In this document: one piece after another, positions 1 through 8,816 of the stretch
Layout: every line of letters begins with the position of its first letter
Numbering within the stretch: position 1 is the stretch's first letter
Assembly: GCA_041941305.1 (NCBI GenBank)
Contig: JBGTQJ010000013.1
Location: 1-64,000 of the forward strand
From: JANSWP01 sp041941305
GTDB lineage: Bacteria > Bacteroidota > Bacteroidia > Chitinophagales > Saprospiraceae
Length of the DNA: 64,000 bases
Direction: 5' to 3'
Notes under the pieces: model-generated
Told to the model about the DNA's origin: nothing
The model's database searches: none
Seen by the model: the letters and a program-made list of their open reading frames with translations, nothing else
Program-made: the position numbers and the translations under genes

Positions 1-4
1 CTTT

Positions 5-99
5 TCTTAATTTTTTGATAATCAACATGTTGCGGGGTGCGGGGTGATCAAACCCTCAACTCGCACCCCGCAACAAATTGATGTCAAAAGATTAAGTAA
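5..99. repeat. Inverted-repeat element, GTTGCG/CGCAAC family, copy 1
   Basis: Perfect 13-bp arms lie at 29-41 (GTTGCGGGGTGCG) and 62-74 (CGCACCCCGCAAC). The symmetry extends outward imperfectly: CTTAATTTTTTGA near 7-19 faces TCAAAAGATTAAG near 83-95. The remainder up to 289 holds no convincing gene or site. Similar ends recur at 39220-39463 and 43005-43059. What the element does is unknown; it is not followed by a clear T-tract, so a simple terminator is not the best reading. Confidence 0.75.
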
Positions 100-289
100 A
101 GAAAATAAACGAAAGAGATTTTGTTGGCATAATTAGAGATGATGCATGTCCTACAAAACCAAGAAAAAATCCATTCTTTCTCCCATTTTGTATAAAGAAT
201 TGTACTTATAGAATATTTCTCCTTAAATCGCAGATAAATGGTAGCATAAAAACCATTTTAATCACTCTGCTAATTCAACCTAAACCCTT

Positions 290-937
290 ATGAGAAGTAT
301 TCTTTACAATTTATTCAAAATTGTTACGCTTTTAATTCTTCCCTTTATCATCCTCATTCGGGGAGCTGTTTATTTACATGAAGAACATTATTTTTTACCA
401 TGGTTTGCCATCATTTGTGGGGTTTTGATGAGCGCATTGGTCCTTTGCATTTATATCTTCTTTATTCACGGAAAATTCAACGGCCAGGTAGGTGGTTTAC
501 AGACCATGAAGTTTAGTTATTGGATAGGATTAATTTTGGTAGCAGTTTACTGTACTCCAGCCATTTTGTTGCTGTCTAAATCCAACAGCAAACATGCGGA
601 AGTCCAAAAAGAGTTTACAAGTTTACATCCCATCTTAAGATTAGGGATAAGCACGGTGATTCATTTGGATAAAAGCTTGATCCTAACCGATGCAAACAGG
701 ATCCCGGAAGATTATCGAAAAATGGGTTTGAAAACCAAAATCCATTCACTGCACTACAAGCAGAGCAATGGATTTGCCCATGCAGTAGATATTCGGGTAA
801 AAGGTAGAAGCGAAATAAGGAATTGGCTTTTAGAAAAATATTTTCAAATGATGGGGTTCAATACCCTAAGACATGTCGGGACCGATGACCATTTGCATGT
901 TTCATTGATGAGTCATGACCGTCCACTGGGGATTTAG
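290..937 (+). CDS. Membrane-anchored M15/hedgehog-fold zinc peptidase-like protein
   Basis: This 215-residue protein has three hydrophobic segments (about 9-28, 36-58, 78-95), then a soluble C-terminal domain. The domain carries HSLHY (152-156), AVDI (165-168) and DDHLHV (199-204). This matches the zinc-site layout of the M15 D-Ala-D-Ala peptidase/hedgehog fold, in which a His, an Asp and a second His bind zinc; here H155, D167 and H201 or H203 are candidates. Five extra residues lie between the first His and the Asp compared with hedgehog. The topology suggests the domain sits outside the cytoplasm, where it could act on peptidoglycan or on a signal. It stands alone, followed by a broken small ORF. 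The fold is fairly well supported by motifs; the enzymatic activity is inferred. Confidence 0.6.
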   Translation: MRSILYNLFKIVTLLILPFIILIRGAVYLHEEHYFLPWFAIICGVLMSALVLCIYIFFIHGKFNGQVGGLQTMKFSYWIGLILVAVYCTPAILLLSKSNSKHAEVQKEFTSLHPILRLGISTVIHLDKSLILTDANRIPEDYRKMGLKTKIHSLHYKQSNGFAHAVDIRVKGRSEIRNWLLEKYFQMMGFNTLRHVGTDDHLHVSLMSHDRPLGI

Positions 938-959
938 AAATAAAATAATTTCAGATGGT

Positions 960-1181
960 ATGAAAATATTAATTACCTGCTTTCTCTTTTCTTCTTTTCT
1001 AGTCACCATTAGTTCGGCGCAAACGCCATATTGGAATCCACCAAATTGTTTTAATCCTGCAAGCTATTTCTTACCAGGCTTTGATTAACATGATTTACCT
1101 GATACACTTTATCACTACAATGAAGCGGAATTGGAATTATTAGTAAAGGAGTTCAAATTATTTGAGCAATTTGATTTTTAA
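960..1181 (+). pseudogene. Small secreted-protein ORF interrupted by an in-frame TAA
   Basis: The ATG at 960 opens a 42-residue peptide with a clear signal peptide (MKILITCFLFSSFLV, cleavage likely near SSAQT). It ends at TAA 1086-1088. The same frame stays open for another 30 codons to TAA 1179-1181 and reads plausibly (HDLPDTLYHYNEAELELL). A single nonsense change is the simplest explanation, giving an original protein of about 73 residues. It lies directly downstream of the M15-like gene on the same strand. No family recognised. An alternative is a genuine 42-residue secreted peptide. Confidence 0.45.
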
Positions 1182-1222
1182 AGATACTCCCCTTTTCCTT
1201 CTAATTTCTTCCGACAGAATGC

Positions 1223-1230
1223 TACATTTG
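1223..1230 (+). promoter_or_regulatory. Bacteroidota -7 box ahead of sucC
   Basis: TACATTTG matches the Bacteroidota sigma-A -7 consensus TAnnTTTG and lies 38 bases upstream of the sucC ATG. No good -33 TTTG is seen at the expected spacing, so this is a partial match. Confidence 0.45.
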
Positions 1231-1268
1231 CGGCGTTTTTCAAACCTAGAATAAAACTCATATAGAAT

Positions 1269-2471
1269 ATGAATCTTCACGAATATCAAGGAAAAGAATT
1301 ATTGAAAAGCTATGGTGTTGCTATCCAGGAAGGCCTGGTAGCAAATACGGTTGAAGAAGCAGTTGCAGCTTACAAAACACTTCAAGCTGAAACAGGTACC
1401 GAAATGGCTGTTGTTAAGGCTCAAATACATGCAGGAGGACGAGGAAAAGGTGGAGGAGTAAAAATTGCAAAGAACGAAGCTGATTTGAAAGAACATGCTG
1501 GCAATATATTGGGAATGATGCTCAAAACACCTCAGACTCCAGGAGGTCTACATGGACCTGGTAAATTGGTACGAAAAATTTTAATAGCTGAAGATGCTTA
1601 TCGACCAGATTTCGACGCTTGCAAAGAATTCTATATTTCTATCTTAATGGATCGTGAGCGAAAATGCAATGTCATCATTCACTCCACCGAGGGGGGAATG
1701 GACATTGAAACAGTGGCGGAAGAAACACCTCATTTGGTTCATAAAGAATATATCGATCCAACACTAGGTCTGCAACCATTTCAGGCCAGAAAGGTTGCTT
1801 TCAACTTAGAGCTAAGTGGAAAAGCTTTTAAGGAAATGAGCAAGTTTATTACCAAATTGTACAATGCATTTCTTGGTGCTGATGCTTCACTATTTGAAAT
1901 TAACCCTTGTATTAAAACAGCTGATGATAGAATCGTTGCAGTGGATTGTAAAGTTACATTGGATGATAATGCGCTATTTCGTCATCCAGATTTAGCAGAA
2001 TTAAGAGATACAGATGAAGAGGATCCAACAGAGGTCGAAGCCAAAAGTCATGGTTTGAACTATGTCAATCTCGATGGAAATGTAGGATGCATGGTCAACG
2101 GAGCTGGATTGGCAATGGCAACTATGGATATCATCAAATTGTCAGGTGGAGAACCCGCAAATTTCCTCGACGTAGGAGGAACTGCTGATGCTGCAAGAGT
2201 TGAACAAGCATTTAGAATCATCTTACGCGATCCTAATGTAAAGGCAATTTTAATCAATATTTTTGGGGGTATCGTTCGCTGTGATCGGGTGGCGCAAGGA
2301 GTTGTAGATGCATATAAGAACATGGGGAATATTCAGGTCCCAATTATCGTCCGTCTGCAAGGTACGAATGCTGATATTGCCAAGAAAATTATTGATGAAT
2401 CAGGTTTAGCTGTACATTCAGCAATACTTTTACAAGAGGCAGCTGATATTGTGAAAAAGGTTTTGAGTTAA
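1269..2471 (+). CDS. sucC: Succinate-CoA ligase (ADP-forming) subunit beta
   Basis: This 400-residue protein is the beta subunit of succinyl-CoA synthetase, which makes succinate and ATP (or GTP) from succinyl-CoA in the TCA cycle in the cytoplasm. The N-terminus MNLHEYQGKELL is diagnostic. An ATP-grasp domain fills roughly residues 1-240, including the glycine-rich IHAGGRGKGGGVK stretch near 53-65 that contacts nucleotide. The C-terminal CoA-ligase domain has GCMVNGAGLAMATMD and NIFGGIVRCD. Length is normal (388 in E. coli). The alpha subunit gene sucD is not adjacent, as is common in Bacteroidota. The gene appears to be a single-gene unit with a -7 box at 1223. Identification is secure. Confidence 0.97.
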   Translation: MNLHEYQGKELLKSYGVAIQEGLVANTVEEAVAAYKTLQAETGTEMAVVKAQIHAGGRGKGGGVKIAKNEADLKEHAGNILGMMLKTPQTPGGLHGPGKLVRKILIAEDAYRPDFDACKEFYISILMDRERKCNVIIHSTEGGMDIETVAEETPHLVHKEYIDPTLGLQPFQARKVAFNLELSGKAFKEMSKFITKLYNAFLGADASLFEINPCIKTADDRIVAVDCKVTLDDNALFRHPDLAELRDTDEEDPTEVEAKSHGLNYVNLDGNVGCMVNGAGLAMATMDIIKLSGGEPANFLDVGGTADAARVEQAFRIILRDPNVKAILINIFGGIVRCDRVAQGVVDAYKNMGNIQVPIIVRLQGTNADIAKKIIDESGLAVHSAILLQEAADIVKKVLS

Positions 2472-2712
2472 TTTTTCAATAGTAAAACTTAATTGAAGCC
2501 TATCTATTAACTAGCTTTAAATTTATAACGACTATCCAGAATTTAATCGACGTTCCCAATTTTCTGAATACACCATTCTTGGTTGCCTAATGAGTTCGTT
2601 GTTGTCCAGACTCTAGTTTTTAAAGCTCTTGGACATAAATAGGAATTAAATTCCTCTATTACATCATAGGCTATTGTAAAGTTCATTCTCCATTTAACTA
2701 GATATGACCAGT

Positions 2713-2759
2713 GATATCAGGATCTGTTGACAAATTAAATTGCAAGAGATCCTGATATC
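2713..2759. repeat. 13-bp inverted repeat in the sucC downstream spacer
   Basis: Perfect arms GATATCAGGATCT (2713-2725) and AGATCCTGATATC (2747-2759) are separated by 21 bases. There is no T-tract on either side, so it does not look like an intrinsic terminator for sucC or for the converging dehydratase gene. It lies at the edge of the accessory block that ends with the broken recombinase. The rest of 2472-2876 shows no gene. Confidence 0.7.
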
Positions 2760-2876
2760 GGAGAGCCATTCGATTTGAAAATGGTTATTGAGGTGCGGCA
2801 TATATAGAGACGAAGTACGTCGCTTTCAAACAAATTGGTGTATGGGCGTTTTTGCCAAAACTGGCAAAAACATACA

Positions 2877-4166
2877 TTAAGAGCGTTCAAGGTTTTCCTT
2901 CGAGAAAAACAGGGGGTTCAATTCTCTAATTAGCGCCGAACAGATGACACGCAACTGTATTGAAATCATATTTGAAGTAGATAATAGTTTTTTCAACAGA
3001 GCTGAGGAGACCCAGTACTGATCTTTGTGTAACTCAATGTCAAAGTTTACAGTGGCAATTCTATAATGACTCTCATGTTTAATAAAACGTCCGCCTTCTT
3101 CTGAATGTAAAAATTCAACATAAGTTTCTCCTTGGGCAAAAACCTCTGGCTTTGTACCCAATTTTTCGCCTGGATAGAGGGTGTAAGTTGGTCCAATAAT
3201 AACTTGCCCGTCTATACCCATTTCGTTCACTATTGATAACAGGTAATCTACCTTGCCATTTTTCACCCGCCTCAATAGCAATACCCATCCAAGTGTATGA
3301 GCCTCCATAAGCGGTTGTTCCCACCTTGCTACCTCCCGAGAATAAGATGTAGTTCTATACATATTTAAGGAAACTCCCGTTCCGTTCAAGCTGGAGATTC
3401 CATACTTGTCCTTCTTCCATTGTTTCAACTGCTCAAGTGGACAAAACTTCCAAATATTGGACTTGACTGTCTTGAACTGTAAGTATCTCTTTAGGATTTC
3501 AATCTCAGTATCCAAAAAAACATCCTGCTGTTTGTAGTAAAGGGCATTCCAATCAAAGACAGCAAGCAAAGATCGTAGATCAGTATTTAAGAGGAAATCT
3601 TCATCTAGGGCTTTTACCAGGGTTTTCAGATCAACCCAGATCGTATACTGCTCTGTGGGTAATAGCCGTGGCACTTCTACGAAATTGTGCGTCTTGCTTT
3701 TTTGATAGTATCTTTTTCCCAAATCTGTTTGCATGCTGAAGCTAATTAGATTAGCTTCCTTTGAAAAGGTATAAAACAGATCTAGATAATTGGTAGGTTT
3801 ACCCCCGTGGAGTCTGGTGAAGTTTGCTGACGTTGATTGAATGGTTGGGCCATACTGGCAGATCTTTGTATTTCCCGGCTCAACACGCGCCTGTAGAAGC
3901 AAATAGACTGAATTTTGGTTTTTGTGTAGTGCCAGTCCTGTGAGAGCGCTTTGCGGTTGATAGTATATTAAGTGCTCTTTCTCTTCTTCAATGGATGTCA
4001 ATCCAACAACATGAAAAAAACCACCAGAAACATGAGAAATGGAGCCCTGAAAATACCGCCATTGATTTTGAGTTGAAAACTCAATTCTCTCCAATTCATA
4101 ATTGGACTCATTGATGGTTTCATTGACAAAATCAATTAGATCCTCAAAATGTTCAGCAACACGCAT
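2877..4166 (-). CDS. NDP-hexose 2,3-dehydratase family protein
   Basis: This 429-residue protein has the internal two-fold repeat typical of the family that removes water from NDP-4-keto-6-deoxyhexoses on the way to 2,6-dideoxy sugars (TylX3/SpnO type). The first half shows WRYFQGSISHVSGGFFHV (about 36-53), then LLLQARVEPGN, YGPTIQSTSANFTRLHGG. The second half repeats the pattern with WEQPLMEAHTLGW and IIGPTYTLYPG. It is somewhat shorter than the usual 460-480. It starts 4 bases after the stop of a glycosyltransferase, so the two are co-transcribed. No other deoxysugar gene (4,6-dehydratase, 3-ketoreductase, aminotransferase) is nearby, so substrate must come from elsewhere in the genome or the protein has a divergent role. 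Family call is strong; reaction is inferred. Confidence 0.82.
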   Translation of the reverse strand: MRVAEHFEDLIDFVNETINESNYELERIEFSTQNQWRYFQGSISHVSGGFFHVVGLTSIEEEKEHLIYYQPQSALTGLALHKNQNSVYLLLQARVEPGNTKICQYGPTIQSTSANFTRLHGGKPTNYLDLFYTFSKEANLISFSMQTDLGKRYYQKSKTHNFVEVPRLLPTEQYTIWVDLKTLVKALDEDFLLNTDLRSLLAVFDWNALYYKQQDVFLDTEIEILKRYLQFKTVKSNIWKFCPLEQLKQWKKDKYGISSLNGTGVSLNMYRTTSYSREVARWEQPLMEAHTLGWVLLLRRVKNGKVDYLLSIVNEMGIDGQVIIGPTYTLYPGEKLGTKPEVFAQGETYVEFLHSEEGGRFIKHESHYRIATVNFDIELHKDQYWVSSALLKKLLSTSNMISIQLRVICSALIRELNPLFFSKENLERS

Positions 4167-4170
4167 TATG

Positions 4171-5151
4171 CTAGATATTTTTAGTCAATTTTAAAATAAC
4201 TTTTTGTGGTTCAAGATGATCCCGAAAGTACTGTGTTGCATTTTTTTGAAGTTTAATTCGCAACGATGTATTATGGAGCAGAAGCTTGATCTTCTCTTCA
4301 AGATCACCTTGGGAGCCATCTGTTTCCAAGTAATGTTCGCCTCTAATAAAAGGTGGAGGTAATAAACGTTTTAATGGCGTTGTTAATATCGCCTTCCCCA
4401 TAGATAAATATTCAGCCAAACGCCATCCATTGCAATCTCTGACAGAGGGCGTATGAAACACTATACAACTCTTACGCATATTGGCCATATACACATCAAT
4501 CGGAAGTCTTTTGGGCATCGTATTCTTTTCATAACCTTCCACATCATTCTTAGATCTTGGAGAGAAACCGCCCTCAAATTTCAATCCTTCAATCGATTTG
4601 CAGGTAGTTATAAAATTCGATCTCATCCTGTTGTAAGTATGTTCTTTTTTCCAAAGGCTAGAAGAGAAAAATATATAAGCCGGTTCTGCATTTTCATATT
4701 TGTAATCATCATACCATTGTCTTACTCGGTACTGTGCCTTATACATAGCAAAAAATGCTCTGGGCTTGTCTATTTTTTTGTAAGCTTTGAGATAATTACC
4801 AATCGAAAAGAAAAAAGTATTCCAGAAACCATAGATCCTGATGGCCATTGACGGACCAATAGGGACCACCTTTTCGATATTTTGATCTTCTTTGGCGAGG
4901 TTTATTTTACCATATACATGACACCAAAGTAAAGCTTTTGGATAAATGTCCCTAGAGTTTCCAAAATCTATAATGATGTTATTTTTTGTCGACCCTTTAA
5001 TGATCTGAATAGCTAGGAATTGGCCTTTATGATCTAAATTGGCAAAGGGTCTGTATGCAAATTTCACTCTGGCCCCAAAGAGATCATGTAGACCCTTGAT
5101 ATAGTAAGAAGCGTACAATATATTACAAGAAGCATCCATATAAACTTTCAT
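4171..5151 (-). CDS. Glycosyltransferase, GT-B type (family 1-like)
   Basis: This 326-residue protein is probably a cytoplasmic glycosyltransferase. The recognisable part is the C-terminal nucleotide-sugar domain: RDCNGWRLAEYLSMGKAIL (about 240-258) is the usual 'E-ams-GkPvi' donor-binding region, followed by a helical tail. The N-terminal half is poorly conserved and has no signal peptide or clear membrane segment. Its length is at the short end for GT-B enzymes. It sits 10 bases after the frameshifted recombinase stop and 4 bases before the NDP-hexose dehydratase start. The context suggests transfer of a deoxysugar to a surface glycan, which is inference. Confidence 0.7.
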   Translation of the reverse strand: MKVYMDASCNILYASYYIKGLHDLFGARVKFAYRPFANLDHKGQFLAIQIIKGSTKNNIIIDFGNSRDIYPKALLWCHVYGKINLAKEDQNIEKVVPIGPSMAIRIYGFWNTFFFSIGNYLKAYKKIDKPRAFFAMYKAQYRVRQWYDDYKYENAEPAYIFFSSSLWKKEHTYNRMRSNFITTCKSIEGLKFEGGFSPRSKNDVEGYEKNTMPKRLPIDVYMANMRKSCIVFHTPSVRDCNGWRLAEYLSMGKAILTTPLKRLLPPPFIRGEHYLETDGSQGDLEEKIKLLLHNTSLRIKLQKNATQYFRDHLEPQKVILKLTKNI

Positions 5152-5161
5152 CTTTAATCAT

Positions 5162-5729
5162 TTAAAGTAGAATATTATGTTTCGAGGATGACAGAGCTTT
5201 CAAATTCAATAACCTTCTTACAGAAGTTCTACATATCTCTAATTTTCTTGCAATTATGGAGATTTTCAATTTGCTTTTCTTTAGTGCTGCCGTTTTTTGT
5301 CTACCATGAGGTTTGCCCTTTGACCAGGCAAGTTCAATACCCACCTTCACCTGTTCTCTCAACATATCTCTTTCAAATTCTACAAATACGGACAGCATTC
5401 CTGCCATTGCCTTACCTGAAGGAGTTGTAAAATCCAAGGCTCCAGTCATGGAAACAAAACTAACTCCAAGTGCATTAAAGTCATGAAGGCCATTTATTAA
5501 ATCCACCAAGGAACGTTCCCATCGATCCAACTTCCAAACCACGAGTCGTTGAGCTGCTTGAATGATTTCATCCCGATTCTTACGCTCTTTAATCCCAGAT
5601 GAAGTTACTTCAATTTCTTTTTTATCTGCCACCCCTGATTTGGACATATTCACTCATGGCTTTCATTTGCCTGGAAAGTGTCTGCTGGTCACGTGTGGAA
5701 ACCCTGGCAAAAAGAGCTACTCTCATCAT
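5162..5729 (-). pseudogene. Small serine recombinase (resolvase/invertase) with a frameshift
   Basis: The start at 5729 gives MMRVALFARVSTRDQQTL, the classical N-terminus with catalytic Ser11 in the ARVST motif. This frame hits TAA at 5622-5624 after 35 codons. The rest of the protein continues in another frame from about 5653: SGIKERKNRDEII, VVWKLDRWERSLVDLI, DFTTPSGKAMAGML, FERDMLREQVKVGI, GRQKTA and a C-terminal helix-turn-helix near the end (ISIIARKLEICRTSVRRLL). One extra base near 5625-5660 explains the break. Intact, it would be about 188 residues, normal for a resolvase. The downstream 163-residue ORF lacks the nucleophilic serine, so it should be inactive unless translation shifts frame. 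It marks past mobility of the adjoining sugar genes. Confidence 0.8.
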
Positions 5730-6018
5730 TTTCCTATTCAATTCGTGGTGGACAAAAACCCTTCTGAAAAATAAGTTTCAGGAGTACTGTTTTTCGAGCA
5801 GTTATGTACGTTTTTTTTCTTGACAAAAATACTTGTTTTTTCCACCTCAAATATAGAAATCCTGGCAGCAATTCATGAAACAGCTTATCCCCGTTTGAAT
5901 TTGATCTGTACCTGGAAGAGCTTATCAGTTCTCGTAGGCGAAGGTGCAACACGTCTTTATAAAAAGATATTTTGCAAGAACAGTAATATCCCGGGGCATT
6001 TTGACAAAAAATAGCGAA

Positions 6019-7629
6019 TCAAATTTTTCTTCTATATATTTTTACATCCCCCAAAAAGGTTTCATAGTTTCCTAACCATTTCTTAAAAAGCAGCCTTTCT
6101 GGAAAAATGTCAAATGGATGATTTTCAAAAATCATTTCATATTCTTTTCCATTTTGAAATAAATTTTGGAAAAATTTGCATTCATCTTCTGAGTGGCAAT
6201 GATAAACGCCTTCACAACATTTTGGTACATGAAAGGGAGTCGTAAAACATTTCCAATATCTACTGTAATAGGATTCATGTAATACCAAATATTCAGCTTC
6301 TTTTAAAGGAACTTGTCTACCAGGAAGGTTTTTTATCTTAGAATAAGGACAATAGTAAACATCAGAGTTATCGGTAAGCTCTTTTTTTAGAAATTCCCTG
6401 GCTTCATAGCGATTGTCAAAAATAAAATTGCTTTGGGATATAATTGCAAAAGATAAAAAATACAAAATAGTAAATCCGGAAAGTATTCGCTTAAACCTGG
6501 AATTCAAGTTTTGGTTTTGAAGAATTAATGTCTGAAAACCCAAAGCCAGAAGTATCGCTAAAAAAGGCAGAAATATATTGCATCTTCTGACAAAAGTCGC
6601 ATTCATTTTCCACCGAATCATGAACTCTAAAATTACAAATCCCAAGAGGATTAAAAAAAAATGCCAAAAAGTAGTATTTCGATTAAACTGTTCCCTGATA
6701 TTTCGTATTCCTGAAATAATAAATGGAAGGGCAATAAACCCAAGCCCAGCAATTATTCCAATCAAATACAGAATTGGATTCATGAAAAGATGCCTGTTTC
6801 CAGCAATTAAATTTTGATTTTCATCTGAAAGCCAAAAGACTGATTCGACTAATTTTTCATGCTGGAATCCAATCCCAGCTTCAAAAAAAAATAGGGCAAA
6901 TAGCATGGTAATAAACAAATATTTCCAGCTTAAAAAAATTGCTTTTGTAGAAAATTTTAGAAAATAGAAAATTGAAATAACAAAAACTAAAATTGGGACA
7001 AAGTCCAACCTAACTGCCATCGTAATCCCAAGACCCAAGCTTAGAATTAGCAGGGATCTAATTTTATGATTCTCTGTTGGAAAGGCAAAATCATCCTTGC
7101 CTACATCATAAATTTCCCAGAATTTCATTGTAAAAAAAATACTTAAATATGCCCAAAACACGTAAGAAATATCGGGTACTCCATAATGGCTATAGGTGAT
7201 GTTAAGATCAAACAAGGAAAGAAAAAAAGCAGCCCAAAGCCCTGTGTTTTTATTTTGAAAAAGCCACCACCCTATTTTATAAATTAACCAAATGAGTAGC
7301 AGGGAATAAAATAGGGAGAGCAATCTGGCACAAACGGCCAAATATTTGTAATTGGAGTCAGTAATTTTCATAATTGGATAGGCCAAAACAGCAAGCTGAA
7401 CACCAAAACCTGGGACATTCAATCTTTTTGGGTGGTATTCCTCAAAAATTGAAGCATCCCATTTTTGCATAAGTTCAATCGCTATGGCCATATGAACATG
7501 CTCGTCTGGTTCTAAAATATCATAATTTTCACTTCCTAACTGTCCCCAAAACAAACCTGGAAATCTCAATAGAAAGGCAAGGAGTAAAATTAGACAGAAA
7601 TAAAAATTGTATTTCGTTTTAAAAATCAA
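6019..7629 (-). CDS. Glycosyltransferase family 39-type (ArnT/PMT-like) integral membrane protein
   Basis: This 536-residue protein has about 10-12 hydrophobic segments spread over residues 8-400 and a soluble C-terminal tail containing several Cys (CCEGVYHC region near 466-480). The first extracytoplasmic loop has EPDEHVHM (40-47), the acidic motif typical of C-type (GT-C) transferases that use lipid-phosphate sugar donors. It would act at the periplasmic face of the inner membrane, adding a sugar to a protein or glycolipid. It lies 26 bases downstream of the HMG-CoA lyase gene on the same strand, probably a fortuitous pairing. Substrate cannot be read from sequence. Confidence 0.7.
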   Translation of the reverse strand: MIFKTKYNFYFCLILLLAFLLRFPGLFWGQLGSENYDILEPDEHVHMAIAIELMQKWDASIFEEYHPKRLNVPGFGVQLAVLAYPIMKITDSNYKYLAVCARLLSLFYSLLLIWLIYKIGWWLFQNKNTGLWAAFFLSLFDLNITYSHYGVPDISYVFWAYLSIFFTMKFWEIYDVGKDDFAFPTENHKIRSLLILSLGLGITMAVRLDFVPILVFVISIFYFLKFSTKAIFLSWKYLFITMLFALFFFEAGIGFQHEKLVESVFWLSDENQNLIAGNRHLFMNPILYLIGIIAGLGFIALPFIISGIRNIREQFNRNTTFWHFFLILLGFVILEFMIRWKMNATFVRRCNIFLPFLAILLALGFQTLILQNQNLNSRFKRILSGFTILYFLSFAIISQSNFIFDNRYEAREFLKKELTDNSDVYYCPYSKIKNLPGRQVPLKEAEYLVLHESYYSRYWKCFTTPFHVPKCCEGVYHCHSEDECKFFQNLFQNGKEYEMIFENHPFDIFPERLLFKKWLGNYETFLGDVKIYRRKI

Positions 7630-7655
7630 GTTTTGATTAAAGTATGGTTAAATTT

Positions 7656-8513
7656 CTAATGAGGGAATACATCAACTGACATACCCATTACTTTTTGGAA
7701 ATCTTCAAATGATACTCCGGTTTCTATACTTCTACTCTTGAAATAATGAACCATATTTTCAGTTGGCATATTTCCCGTCAAATCATCTTTTGCCATAGGA
7801 CAACCACCAAATCCTTTTATAGCTCCGTCAAACCTGGTACAACCGCTTTCATAGGCAGCTTCTACTTTTTCTTTCCAGGTATCCGGAGTGGTATGCAAAT
7901 GAGCTCCAATTTCAACATTTCTGGAATTATAAGTTGGAATTAGGTTGGAAAAAAGATAGGAAATACTTTCTGAAGAAGAAACGCCAATGGTATCTGACAA
8001 TTGCAATATCTTAATGTCAAGATCTACTAATTTATCAACCCATTTTTGTACGATTTCAACATTCCAGGGGTCTCCATAAGGATTACCAAAGCCCATAGAA
8101 ATATATACTACCATTTTTTTGTTGTGGTTGATGCATAGCTCTTGTATTTGTTCCACACGGCTAAGTGATTCCTCGATGGTAGCATTGGTATTTCTCATCT
8201 GAAAAGTCTCCGAAATTGAAAAAGGATAGCCCAGGTAAGTTATTTTTTCAAACTGAACTGCATCATTGGCTCCTCTTCTATTCGCAACAATAGCTAATAA
8301 TTTTGTAGAAGTATGGCTTAAATCCAACTCATTGACAACCAAGGAGGTATCTCTCATTTGAGGGATAGCTTTGGGAGATACAAAGCTACCAAAGTCAATA
8401 GTATCAAAACCAACTTTTAAAAGTTCAGTTATATATTTGATTTTGGTTTCTGTAGGAATGAACTCTTTTAGTCCCTGCATTGCATCGCGAGGACATTCAA
8501 TTAATTTTATCAT
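7656..8513 (-). CDS. Hydroxymethylglutaryl-CoA lyase
   Basis: This 285-residue protein (from the ATG at 8513; a TTG start at 8543 is possible but less likely) cleaves HMG-CoA to acetyl-CoA and acetoacetate, the last step of leucine and ketone-body metabolism. Family residues are visible: CPRDAMQG with R9 and D10, the metal ligands H205 and H207 in AHLHTT, and the active-site loop GFGGCPMAKDDLTGN with Cys238 and Asn248. The usual HxHDT has become HLHTT. The fold is a TIM barrel, and length is normal. No liu genes are adjacent. A homologous aldolase with another substrate remains possible, but the Cys loop strongly favours HMG-CoA lyase. Confidence 0.88.
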   Translation of the reverse strand: MIKLIECPRDAMQGLKEFIPTETKIKYITELLKVGFDTIDFGSFVSPKAIPQMRDTSLVVNELDLSHTSTKLLAIVANRRGANDAVQFEKITYLGYPFSISETFQMRNTNATIEESLSRVEQIQELCINHNKKMVVYISMGFGNPYGDPWNVEIVQKWVDKLVDLDIKILQLSDTIGVSSSESISYLFSNLIPTYNSRNVEIGAHLHTTPDTWKEKVEAAYESGCTRFDGAIKGFGGCPMAKDDLTGNMPTENMVHYFKSRSIETGVSFEDFQKVMGMSVDVFPH

Positions 8514-8743
8514 CTGGTTGACTTTCGATTTTGAGCTTCGCAAATATAGCCTTAATGCATAACTTCGCTCCCCGAAAGTCTAAAGTTTAATTATAATATT
8601 AATAAGGATGTTTCAAATCTCAATTTAGAGTTTGTTTAAAATTCTTTTCAAACTGAGAATCAATAGGTTATAGTTCTGGTGAAGAATTAATGAATGAATT
8701 TATCGCGGGAAAAACGAGTGAATTAATTCAAAGTCAGAGCTTG

Positions 8744-8761
8744 TCCCGAAGCATTTCGGGA
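8744..8761. repeat. Short TCCCGAA/TTCGGGA hairpin
   Basis: A 7-bp perfect stem TCCCGAA-GCAT-TTCGGGA occupies 8744-8761 in the 8514-8816 spacer. It lacks a following T-run and lies about 55 bases upstream of the small membrane protein start. The rest of the spacer shows nothing supportable. Confidence 0.5.
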
Positions 8762-8816
8762 TTCATAAGACATTGATTCTCATGAAGGAAAATTTTGAAT
8801 ACTAACTTAATATTAA

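Noticed and set aside
5162..5653. Treating the 163-residue recombinase ORF as an intact gene
   Set aside because: It lacks the catalytic serine segment, which is present in the neighbouring frame at 5622-5729.
5734..5952. 72-residue ORF upstream of the recombinase
   Set aside because: Not in frame with the recombinase N-terminus, no recognisable motif, and no start context; likely chance.
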